From NCBI GenBank assembly GCA_965226825.1, contig CBDDED010000003.1, positions 2,666,001-2,730,000 on the forward strand: a DNA stretch of 64,000 nt. Direction: 5' to 3'. Origin of the DNA: Io17-Chloro-G2 sp965226825 (GTDB lineage Bacteria; Chloroflexota; Dehalococcoidia; Lucifugimonadales; UBA3495). Below, one piece after another: positions 27,151 to 34,418 of this stretch. Under the pieces are notes generated by a model. It saw only the letters and a program-made list of their open reading frames with translations, did no database searches and had not been told where the DNA came from. The position numbers and the translations under genes were made by a program. How positions within the stretch are numbered: position 1 is the first letter of the stretch; the number at the start of each line of letters is the position of its first letter.

Positions 27151-28398
27151 TTATCCTGCTCCAGCCCGGGGCTCTGACCAATGTGAAGGCGTCGCCGCCG
27201 GCGTGCCCCAATGCTGGTCTTTCCTGGCGCTGTCTAGGTCAACGACAGTGCTAAGACCCGGCCTTGGATATCCCTGGCTCGAATCGTGGACAACCGCCCC
27301 ACCGGATACGTAGTGATGGTAGGGAGGCACGTCCAATCCATATACGTCACCCTCAAATGGTTCTGTGGTGATGGACGCCTGCAATAGGACAGGCTGCATG
27401 CTTCTGTTTTTATGATTTCGTTCGATAAACGACTGCTGTGGCGCAGTGATGTCCACGTATCTGGAGAGGGGCCGAAGATTCCCGGCGGCCGTCGTAAAGG
27501 TGGTCCCAAAGATTTTTTTCTTGAGTCCATGAGTTCCCAGTACTCCCCGGACATAAAGCGGGGTATCCGGCTGCAGGCCCGTATCGGTGAAGAGCTCGCC
27601 GACGCGTTCTTGAACATCAGCGGATATTTCTTCGTGAATGTTGGCGAGATCCTGGTCGGAAAGCGAACGGGCTTCCGCGCTCCGGAACGTGAACCCCGGC
27701 ACGCCATACCTTCCCTGCCACCTTGCTTCCGCGACCAGGGCACGCACCCGGGTGTCGTGAATACTCAGAATCCAGGCGGCGGCGCCCTGTTCCGTTCCCA
27801 AACGACCCGAGACTCCTCCGGAACGGTAGGGTCGGTGCGCGGTCGCGCATGCCCCTATCCGCCACCAATTCCTATTGCGCATCAGGTAGACGCACCACTT
27901 TTCCAGGAAGGCGTCGTTTAACCGGACCAGTACCCTGTGGTTGGGTGTTACCCGGGTCCTGCCCTGCTCCGTGGCCAGGACTACCAGGTTGCCCCGGTAC
28001 GGACTTGCCGACCTTTTGAACATGAACCCGTCAGAGGCCGGATTGCTGGTGCCGCCCCAGGTCATCCTGTTGTTTGGTCTGGCGTTCCCTGCCAGCTTAT
28101 CCCGTGCCGGATCAAGGTCTTTAATTGCCACCCATCCGGTGGTGGTCAGAATGGGTTCGTCGCCCGGTGAGCAGCAAACGGTTTCAAGCTCCCCATCCGG
28201 AGTTACTCCCGGCTTGTCCCGGCGGCGTTGCCGGCCGATGGTCTGCTGCCAGGCGCCCCAACCGAAGCCGTGGCTGCGATGGATGTGGCGGCGGGCCCTG
28301 GACAGGTCCGGCTCCGGGACACCGGACTCTCCAGGGGCCTTGACGGGGCTTTGATTCTTGGCCCCGTGGGACCGGAACGGGGATGTGGGTTGAAACAT
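27151..28398 (-). CDS. Free-standing intein-like Hint domain protein, copy 2
   Basis: This 415-residue paralogue of the gene at 25656 has GGAG eight bases before its ATG. The core is well conserved: CCSPGDEPILTTTGWVAIKD, TRVTPNHRVLVRL, VYGLDVPPYHHYVSGG and AVVHDS. Here the penultimate His of block G is kept, while the last residue is Asp rather than Asn. The N-terminal ~73 residues and the C-terminal ~40 residues are more divergent than the core and rich in Pro, Gly and Arg. Both copies share an ARxHI motif and an E-L-x-x-x-C lead into the core, so the leaders are related and not random exteins. Retention of catalytic residues in both copies argues for selection on Hint chemistry. Confidence 0.75.
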   Translation of the reverse strand: MFQPTSPFRSHGAKNQSPVKAPGESGVPEPDLSRARRHIHRSHGFGWGAWQQTIGRQRRRDKPGVTPDGELETVCCSPGDEPILTTTGWVAIKDLDPARDKLAGNARPNNRMTWGGTSNPASDGFMFKRSASPYRGNLVVLATEQGRTRVTPNHRVLVRLNDAFLEKWCVYLMRNRNWWRIGACATAHRPYRSGGVSGRLGTEQGAAAWILSIHDTRVRALVAEARWQGRYGVPGFTFRSAEARSLSDQDLANIHEEISADVQERVGELFTDTGLQPDTPLYVRGVLGTHGLKKKIFGTTFTTAAGNLRPLSRYVDITAPQQSFIERNHKNRSMQPVLLQASITTEPFEGDVYGLDVPPYHHYVSGGAVVHDSSQGYPRPGLSTVVDLDSARKDQHWGTPAATPSHWSEPRAGAG

Positions 28399-28503
28399 GC
28401 GTGCTACTCCTTATATGATAAGTTGGCTCGAATTTCAGGGGGATGTTGCATGGACGGCTTGCCGGTTGGTTGAAGTCCGTGGGGGTTGCAACCCTGTCCA
28501 GGG

Positions 28504-28545
28504 GCCCCATGACCATCCGGCCCAGCCCGGAGATGGTCATGGGGC
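28504..28545. repeat. Long perfect hairpin upstream of the Hint genes
   Basis: GCCCCATGACCATC (28504-28517) and GATGGTCATGGGGC (28532-28545) are perfect inverted repeats of 14 bp with a 14-base loop that can itself pair CGG/CCG. No T-tract follows on either strand. It lies between the divergent Hint copy 2 and the coiled-coil gene. Confidence 0.65.
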
Positions 28546-28565
28546 GTCGGCTGGCGCCTGCTGTG

Positions 28566-28600
28566 GGAAAGAGGCCTGGCCCACGAACAGGCCTCTTTCC
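28566..28600. terminator. Second strong hairpin, terminator-like on both strands
   Basis: GGAAAGAGGCCTG (28566-28578) pairs perfectly with CAGGCCTCTTTCC (28588-28600) around nine bases. The CTTT at the stem end on either strand is weakly terminator-like. It stands between divergent gene starts, so it would end leader transcripts or shield the two promoters. Confidence 0.5.
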
Positions 28601-28755
28601 GGCGCCTCGGCGGCGGAAATCTCCTGTTGAAAGAGAGCGACGTGAAGACCACCAAGCTCATCGACCTTTCCCTAAAAGTTCAACGGTGGGTATTGTGCGG
28701 GGTCGATGCCCGGTTTATTTCATAGCCCAAAATCCAGGACGATAGAGGGAACGTT

Positions 28756-29733
28756 ATGACGTTGAACGGCTTGGCCAACCATGAAGCAGCAACGAATGGG
28801 GTATCTTCCAACGGACCAGCTTGGGTGGAGCTATACCTGCAGATCGATGACGGTGATTTATGTAGCGAACTCGCAGCCTACCCGGAGGGGCAGGAGCGTG
28901 AGGAGTTCGCCATATCTGCTATGAGGATTGGCGTCATCGCTCTCCGCCAGGCCCCAGGGCCGCATCGACGCCGACCGTGTCCGGCAGGAGGGAGAGCGAT
29001 TTGTGGACAACATGCGGGTCGCTCTCGAAACCCACCAGCAGGAAGTTACCGGGCAGATTGGCATCTGCCTGAAGACCTACTTCGACCCGGAAGGCGGGCG
29101 GTTCTCGGAACGCGTCAAGCGTTTGACCGAAAAGGACGGTGACCTGGAAAGGGTTATCCGGGCGCAGGTTGAGGGCAGCGATTCCGGGTTGGCCCAAACC
29201 CTGAGCACCCATGTGGGCAAGGACAGCCCGCTGATGCGGACGCTGGACCCCGAAGCTACCACCGGCTTGATTCAACAGCTGACCCAGTCCACGGAAGCGA
29301 CGCTGGTGCAGCAGAAGGAGGCGATTCTCAAAGAGTTCTCGCTGGACAACGGGGAGGGCGCTCTCACCCGGCTGGTAACAGAGTTGAAGACCAAGCACGG
29401 CGAAGTCGGTGACGCTCTGGACAAGCGCATCAGCGAGGTTACCGGCGAATTTTCGCTGGACAACGAGGATTCGGCCCTCTCCCGCCTGATGCAGGGGGTC
29501 GAAAAGGCACAGCGCCAGATCAGCAGTGAGTTTGATCTCAATGAGGATGGTTCCGCTCTGGCCCGGATGCAGAAGAAACTCCTGGAGGAAATCGAGAAAC
29601 AGAACAAAGCGAACACTGATTTTCAGACTGAAGTGAAGACGGCGCTCGCCGAAATGAAGGTCTGAGCAAGCAAATCGACATATTGAACGAAAGGGCGGAT
29701 GGCCTGAAAGAGGTGATGGGCAACCTTGCCTGA
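28756..29733 (+). pseudogene. Coiled-coil protein gene with frameshifts
   Basis: The start at 28756 (GAGGG upstream) gives ~66 residues (WVELYLQIDDGDLCSELAAY, FAISAMRIGVIALRQA) and then loses frame. One extra C in the CCCC run at 28952-28955 explains it: removing one restores QGRIDADRVRQEGERFVDNM and a long helical protein with repeated EFSLDNGEGAL / EFSLDNEDSAL / EFDLNEDGSAL units spaced about 30-40 residues apart. A second shift near 29660 continues as LSKQIDILNERADGLKEVMG to a stop at 29731. Related proteins, from memory, carry a C-terminal nuclease-like domain that is absent here. It is either a decayed gene or one affected by a base-call error in the C-run. Confidence 0.6.
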
Positions 29734-30106
29734 TTCCAGGATGTGACGATCTGTTTGGGTGTTCCTGCTGCTTCGGCCTGTTTGGAAAATTGTTCCAAAA
29801 TTCGTCCTGGCTGAGAGATGTCATCTCGTGCGGCAGCTTTCTCTTCTGCCATTCCTCCGGGATTCGCTCGGAGTCGAATGCGCGCCAGTTCCCCTCGTTC
29901 TTGATCCAGAGGAAGGGGAACAGTGCATCCACCGCAACTCCCGTTACGGAGTAGCGGTCCTGTGAGTCCCTCAGTTGGGCATGCGAATGCCTTTCTTCGG
30001 CCGGGTGCTCCTCGTATCTTCCGCTCTCCAGCGCGTCGGCCAGGGCGTCTCTCATCTTCTTTCCTTCACAGTATTTGCAGGGGTCTTCGCTGTTGTTTTC
30101 CGTCAT
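28934..30106 (-). CDS. Hypothetical protein; only the first ~125 residues look authentic
   Basis: The ATG at 30106 has an excellent AAGGAGA six bases upstream. The first ~125 residues look like a real soluble protein, with a CxxC pair (PCKYCEGKKMRDALADALES), an acidic-aromatic middle (DALFPFLWIKNEGNWRAFDS) and EEWQKRKLPHEM. After about 29,740 the frame simply runs antisense to the coiled-coil gene, and its residues there mirror that gene's codons. I think the true end was lost by rearrangement, and the remaining 240 codons are accidental read-through. No family recognised. Confidence 0.4.
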   Translation of the reverse strand: MTENNSEDPCKYCEGKKMRDALADALESGRYEEHPAEERHSHAQLRDSQDRYSVTGVAVDALFPFLWIKNEGNWRAFDSERIPEEWQKRKLPHEMTSLSQDEFWNNFPNRPKQQEHPNRSSHPGIRQGCPSPLSGHPPFRSICRFACSDLHFGERRLHFSLKISVRFVLFLDFLQEFLLHPGQSGTILIEIKLTADLALCLFDPLHQAGEGRILVVQRKFAGNLADALVQSVTDFAVLGLQLCYQPGESALPVVQRELFENRLLLLHQRRFRGLGQLLNQAGGSFGVQRPHQRAVLAHMGAQGLGQPGIAALNLRPDNPFQVTVLFGQTLDAFREPPAFRVEVGLQADANLPGNFLLVGFESDPHVVHKSLSLLPDTVGVDAALGPGGER

Positions 30107-30509
30107 TTGGTTCTCCTTTTTGGGTGACGCGGGTCTTCGCCGATCGGCTTTCCTCCCGGTTTTTCCGGACTTCTCCGGTGGATTTCTGATGGGTTTTTGG
30201 ACGGTTTTATCCAGCCCTTGAGGGTGTATAGGGGAAACGTGCAGTTTCTAGGCGTGGATGTTAGTAGTGGAATTAACAGGTACGAGATCACGGGAACATT
30301 TTTATTTTCTACTGGGCCCGTGCCTAAAGGTTGGTGTCCTTTTTAGCAGATCTGGCCGGAAGGGCCGCTCAGGGGGTACGTGGGGGGTCCTTGACTAAGC
30401 AAATAGCTTCACTTTAGCCATAAATGTTAGGGTCGAAATTAACAAGGAATTTTGGACTGGAAAAGCCGTTACACTGGGTTTTTAAGCTTGATTCTAGGCG
30501 AGGTTTTTC

Positions 30510-30644
30510 ATGGTTGAAGTTGGGGATGTCCAGCAGCAGTTCAGGTTTCTGGTGGGTCGTCTTGGGGTTGACCTTGCGGCCCTGAATTTTGAAATTGATG
30601 AGAGTCTCATCCTGGTAATCCAGGATGAGACATTGCCCCGGTGA
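30510..30644 (+). CDS. Candidate 44-residue ORF ending in a palindrome
   Basis: GAGG lies seven bases before the ATG at 30510. The product is acidic and amphipathic (VEVGDVQQQFRFLVGRLGVD, NFEIDESLILVIQDE). Its last codons contain a perfect 12 bp inverted repeat: GTCTCATCCTGG (30604-30615) and CCAGGATGAGAC (30620-30631) with a TAAT loop. An AT-rich stretch of ~250 bp precedes it and may hold a promoter. It could be a small protein or a structured RNA. Confidence 0.35.
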   Translation: MVEVGDVQQQFRFLVGRLGVDLAALNFEIDESLILVIQDETLPR

Positions 30645-31161
30645 CTCCCCCTATTCCGGTGCCGTTCGGACGTTGTTCCGCGGTAATTTCCGAAGGTCCA
30701 CCGGGGTGGAGAGATGTGAACCCCACGGACATCGACCTCCGGGCTTCGATGGATAACCCAAGCGATTGGCAGCACGTCTCCTGCTCCAGGGCCGCTGTTC
30801 CGGGACGCAATCAACGACGGGATATGGACGCCGGGTGTTGCCGTCTTCGACGTCGGGGATTGAAGACTGTGCCCACCCCGTTAAACCGGCCTGCAGAACG
30901 TTGGGCTCAGGTTGAAGCCGGTAGGCACCATCTCGGGCGACGGGAGTGAGACCTCTGGACATGGAACTCTGAATCCGGGCCAGGACTCTCTCATCTGGTG
31001 ATGAGGGAACCTCGCGAACGGGGTCTGGGTCCCCGCATAGAAAAAGGGAAAGCCATGTGCACCACGTCACACTCCCAGAGATCTACTGAGGACTGGCTCG
31101 GACCGCCGCCGTCGTCGGGTACAAGACGGCGGCCCGAAGCTATTGGGTGCAGGTTCGGGGC
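30645..31161. other. Intergenic, no gene recognised
   Basis: About 520 bp; overlapping short frames on both strands lack ribosome sites or family motifs. Confidence 0.4.
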
Positions 31162-31515
31162 TCATTTACGACGCCCTTTGGGAAAGGGTCCGGCCAGCCG
31201 GTTGGAGATCCGGCCCCCAATGAACCTGGATGCCCTCCACACCTGGACCGTAATCACGGATAGCCCAATGGCTGCCAGGGTGGCGATGGCTGCATTCCTT
31301 GTGATGAAGGAGTGGACAATATCAGGCAGGGTTTTCGTGGCGTCATTGAAATCATTGACTGTGAGAAAGGCCAGGAGTGCTGTGAAGAAGGCGATGAACA
31401 GGCCTAAGTACAGCGCCAGTCCGGCCGGCAGCTCTATCCGGACTGAGCCGCGATCCTCTACGGGTTCTCCCGTATGGCAGGGTTTGGGTTCTGAGTGTTC
31501 CGTTTGGCTGGTCAT
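31162..31515 (-). CDS. Two-span membrane protein of unknown function
   Basis: The 117-residue protein has AAGGAG eight bases upstream of its ATG. A polar N-terminus of ~30 residues precedes two membrane segments (LALYLGLFIAFFTALLAFLT and AAIATLAAIGLSVITVQVW). A basic tail follows (RFIGGRISNRL..PKGRRK), which should stay in the cytoplasm. No family is recognised. It stands alone between the 30 kb accessory genes and the CPBP protease gene. Confidence 0.55.
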   Translation of the reverse strand: MTSQTEHSEPKPCHTGEPVEDRGSVRIELPAGLALYLGLFIAFFTALLAFLTVNDFNDATKTLPDIVHSFITRNAAIATLAAIGLSVITVQVWRASRFIGGRISNRLAGPFPKGRRK

Positions 31516-31734
31516 GGGGTACTCCTTGTCGGTGGTGCTGTATTCGGGGTCGATTGCCTGGGTCTATCGCATAGCTGGTCCCTTCTTGGACTGGGGTTGG
31601 TGGGGGGGGGGCGCAGATAACTGTTTCCTGGATTCCAGCCTGCGAGGGTTAGCACACCGGGTCGGCCGGTTCGGGTCCGGTTGGAGCTTCCGGAATGCCC
31701 GGGAGTCCAGCGCGTTGAGCCGGACCCTTTCACA

Positions 31735-31855
31735 ATGAAAAGGGGCAGGCTCCGTGCCTGCCCCTGACGAGGGTGGCTTGGGGCTGTGTGTCGGGGTCTG
31801 GTGTGAGTTTGAGCCGAAGCTCGGGACCGCCCCGGGCTTGTTGACCGGCCGCCGA
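31735..31855. repeat. Hairpin-led direct repeat, left of the CPBP gene
   Basis: It begins GAAAAGGGGCAGG. AGGGGCAGGC (31741-31750) and GCCTGCCCCT (31756-31765) form a perfect stem around TCCGT. About 50 bases further come TTGAGCCG and later GTTGACCGGCCG. The same ordered elements recur at 32986-33090 on the other side of the protease gene. Confidence 0.55.
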
Positions 31856-31947
31856 CCACTGTGGTGTCCGCTTGCCGGTTTCGCCGCAAAAACCTGGACG
31901 TCAAGCCGCCTGTGGAGTAGCCTACCCCGAAGCTTGCTTCACCCGTC

Positions 31948-32943
31948 ATGGACCGGTTCCCAACGGGGCGGCAAACTCCGACAAGGGCCCCATCGAAAGT
32001 TGCCGAGCAGATGAGACAGGGATCAATCACCGTTGCCGCAGAGCAGTTCCACCTCAACGCGTCCCTGGGGCGGAACGGTTGGTGGCGTTGGGGGTGCGGA
32101 TTCGTTGGAATCATCCTGATTTGGCAGGGGATAGGATCCATACCGTGGTTGGTGGCCTGCCAATACCTGCGCGGAGCCCGGACGCTGAACTTCTCCTGCG
32201 ACGGGGTGACGATCTCGGGGGACTCGTTGGTTCCCGGGTTCGTGCTGGACTCCTACCCTTTCATCATCGGAATCATCGGCGTGTGGCTGGTCGTCAAGCT
32301 CTTGCACCGGAAAGACCTGACCCAGGTTGTGACCGGCCGGGCAAGTTTCGACTACAACCGGACGGTGTACGCCATCCTCATCGGCCTCATCATCTACTCC
32401 AGCTTGTTCCTGGTCGGCGTGGTCGTGTTCCAGGATGAGATCCGTTTCCAGGCGCCCAACTTCTGGGAGTACCTCACTTTCTTTCTGTTCGCCATAGTCC
32501 TGGTGCCCTACCAGGCTGGGTTCGAAGAAGTTTTCTTTCGCGGGTACATTCTTCAGCGCTTCATCCTGCTTGGGTGGAGCAAGTGGGTCCTGGTTTCGGC
32601 ATCAGCCGTGGTCTTTGTCCTGCCCCACCTGCTCAACCCCGAGCCTTGGGCCTATGGCCCGGTTCCCTACATCTTGTCTCTGCTGCTGTTCGGCGTATTT
32701 GTCACCGTGATCACATTGCTCGATGGCGGGATCGAGCTGGCGGTGGGTTACCATGCCCTCAACAACCTGTTCATTAGCCTGGTGTCCAGCACCGAGGTCT
32801 CGGTACTGCAGACCCCGTCCCTGTTCGTGGTGCCCATCGAAAAATACGAACTGTTCCCGGGCATTCTGATGGAGGTCGCCATTTACGGCCTGGCGGTGTT
32901 GATATTCAACCTCAAGTACGGATGGTTCCGATGGCGGAACTGA
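31948..32943 (+). CDS. CPBP-family intramembrane metalloprotease
   Basis: The 331-residue protein has about seven to eight membrane segments and the three CPBP/Abi motifs (PF02517): EEVFFRG at 193-199, a second-motif His in VFVLPHLLN (H227), and GYHALNN (about 268-274). Such proteases cut proteins or prenylated peptides inside the membrane. In bacteria they serve in bacteriocin immunity or signal processing. No bacteriocin gene is evident here. No start has a good ribosome site: 31948 is used, and ATG at 32011 is an alternative that would drop a polar N-terminus. The gene is bracketed by related hairpin repeats. Confidence 0.8.
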   Translation: MDRFPTGRQTPTRAPSKVAEQMRQGSITVAAEQFHLNASLGRNGWWRWGCGFVGIILIWQGIGSIPWLVACQYLRGARTLNFSCDGVTISGDSLVPGFVLDSYPFIIGIIGVWLVVKLLHRKDLTQVVTGRASFDYNRTVYAILIGLIIYSSLFLVGVVVFQDEIRFQAPNFWEYLTFFLFAIVLVPYQAGFEEVFFRGYILQRFILLGWSKWVLVSASAVVFVLPHLLNPEPWAYGPVPYILSLLLFGVFVTVITLLDGGIELAVGYHALNNLFISLVSSTEVSVLQTPSLFVVPIEKYELFPGILMEVAIYGLAVLIFNLKYGWFRWRN

Positions 32944-32985
32944 TCATGCACCCGCGGATGCCTCATCACGCGAACCGCACGTGGT

Positions 32986-33090
32986 TAACGGAAAAGTGCA
33001 GGTTCCGTGCCTGCCCCTGGGATGTCAAATTGAGCCGCCGCCCCGGCAGCGACAGCGGCGGCCTGGGTCCGTTGACCGGTCGGATTCCGT
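32986..33090. repeat. Hairpin-led direct repeat, right of the CPBP gene
   Basis: It has GGAAAAGTGCAGG, then TTCCGTGCCTGCCCCTG, TTGAGCCG, a CGGG-rich part and GTTGACCGGTCG, in the same order as the left copy at 31735. The stem is weaker here (GCAGG/CCTGC). The two copies share orientation. Confidence 0.5.
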
Positions 33091-33117
33091 TGAGCGGTCT
33101 TCCGGGAATCGGGCCTC

Positions 33118-33438
33118 GTGACTCCCGCGGTCTGGTCGAACGGCTGGCAGTCGAGGAGGCGTGACTGGAAGCCATTTCCCGCACGCGATGCCCCGGGTTA
33201 CCCTTGGCCCAAACAAGGCTCAAAACCGGAGTTTCACCTCATTCCCGACCAGCCTGAAAGCCCCCGCGAGATCCTGAAGAGGTACGCGCTGGCCCTGCTG
33301 GAGAACGCCCGGAACGCCGCGGGCAACGGGGACGAGTACGAGATCAGCGAGGACCTGCTGGAGATGATGGGAGTCATGGAGGAGAACGGCGCAGCGGTTT
33401 CGAAATTGATCCTTGAACTTCTCGAACCGGCGGAGTAG
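33118..33438 (+). CDS. Small hypothetical protein
   Basis: The frame from GTG 33118 gives 106 residues. The last ~65 (EFHLIPDQPESPREILKRYA, EISEDLLEMMGVMEENGAAV) read as a compact helical acidic protein. The first ~40 are Arg/Pro-rich and may be false, so the true start may lie inside, but I see no good ribosome site. No family is recognised. Confidence 0.4.
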   Translation: MTPAVWSNGWQSRRRDWKPFPARDAPGYPWPKQGSKPEFHLIPDQPESPREILKRYALALLENARNAAGNGDEYEISEDLLEMMGVMEENGAAVSKLILELLEPAE

Positions 33439-33705
33439 CCGCGTTCCGAATGGGACCAAAACCAACGTCTCCGCCGGGGAAGAAACCCAGTTGAAGGCTC
33501 CAACCAGGGAAACCCATTCCGGCCATCCCTTACTCCCCCGCCGGAAATCACGGGCTTTGGCAAGATGCAAGATTGAAATGAGCCAGATGTGGGCCGGTGT
33601 TTACCCGAGAAAAGACTGAGACCTGCGGGACCAAGACCACCGACCACACAGGCCTCAGGCATGTTGCCCAGGGGATACAGGGCCCACCACCCGAGCCGAA
33701 GAAAG

Positions 33706-33948
33706 CCCCGGCGGTGTACCTGTTGCCACCTGGGTTAAAATCGCTGCTAACAACAAACCCATCGGAGGCGGTGTACTCGCATGACCACTACCAGCGATCC
33801 CAACGCAATCTACTGCATGAAGTGCAAGACGAAGACTGAGACCACCAACGTGGAGCAGGTCACCCTGAAAAACGGACGGCCCGCCTCGACGGGTCTTTGC
33901 GCCGTCTGCGGCAAGAAGAAATTTCGGATGGGCGCGTGGAAGTCCTGA
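33706..33948 (+). repeat. DUF5679 cassette repeat, copy 1
   Basis: About 240 bp from CGGCGGTGTACCTG through the DUF5679 gene is repeated, with few differences, at 37360-37602. The upstream part (TTGCCACCTGGG, AAAATCGCTGCT, AACAACAAACC) is conserved as strongly as the coding part, so the unit moved as a whole. Confidence 0.75.
33781..33948 (+). CDS. DUF5679 zinc-ribbon protein, copy 1
   Basis: The 55-residue product contains IYCMKCKTKTE and GLCAVCGKKKFRMG. These two CxxC knuckles are separated by a VTLKNGRPAS turn, the exact pattern of DUF5679. Members are tiny treble-clef/zinc-ribbon proteins of unknown role, thought to bind nucleic acid or ribosomes. A GGAGG stands rather far (about 12 bases) upstream of the ATG. 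A near-identical copy lies at 37435. Confidence 0.75.
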   Translation: MTTTSDPNAIYCMKCKTKTETTNVEQVTLKNGRPASTGLCAVCGKKKFRMGAWKS

Positions 33949-34418
33949 AGTGGAACCAAGCTAGGTGACCGTGGCCATACGGAACCCGGCAGAACCCAAC
34001 CGTTCCTGAGAAGGTCTCCTCCTGGCCGACGCCGGCGCAACAGAATGCATTGTACCCGGGCAGCACCTGGAAGCCATTGGCTTCATGGCTGAAGGGCAAC
34101 GCCCATACCCTGGAGCTAATGGCAGTGAAATCAGGATGGACATGGCAGCAGTGCGAGAGTAATTTAGGTGTGCTGGTTCGGCGGAGCCTCTGCGAAGGGG
34201 AGCTGTGCTGAGATCCGGCGGCGTCGATCCGGACTTGCAGAACCGGCAACCTAAAAGCCTTCCATCCGCGCCGTTCCAAAGGGGCGGGCACCACCGTCGT
34301 TCCGGTTGGACCGAAAGACCATCTACCCCACCCGGCCTCTTTCGTTGCTCTCAGGCCGTGCCAATCCGCAGCAGGCCAAAACTAAAGGGCAAGTAAAAAC
34401 TCAACAAGGAACTCCCAA
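33949..34418. other. Intergenic, possible decayed fragment only
   Basis: About 470 bp. On the minus strand around 33,961-34,143 the tail PASARRRPSQERLGSAGFRM resembles the end of a formylglycine-generating-enzyme-like domain, but nothing upstream supports it. The CACCGTCGTTCCGG at ~34,291 recurs after the second DUF5679 copy (37,614). Confidence 0.35.

Noticed and set aside
33961..34143. Possible decayed formylglycine-generating-enzyme-like fragment on the minus strand
   Set aside because: Only a short tail (LGSAGFRM) resembles that family; without any upstream match the similarity may be chance.
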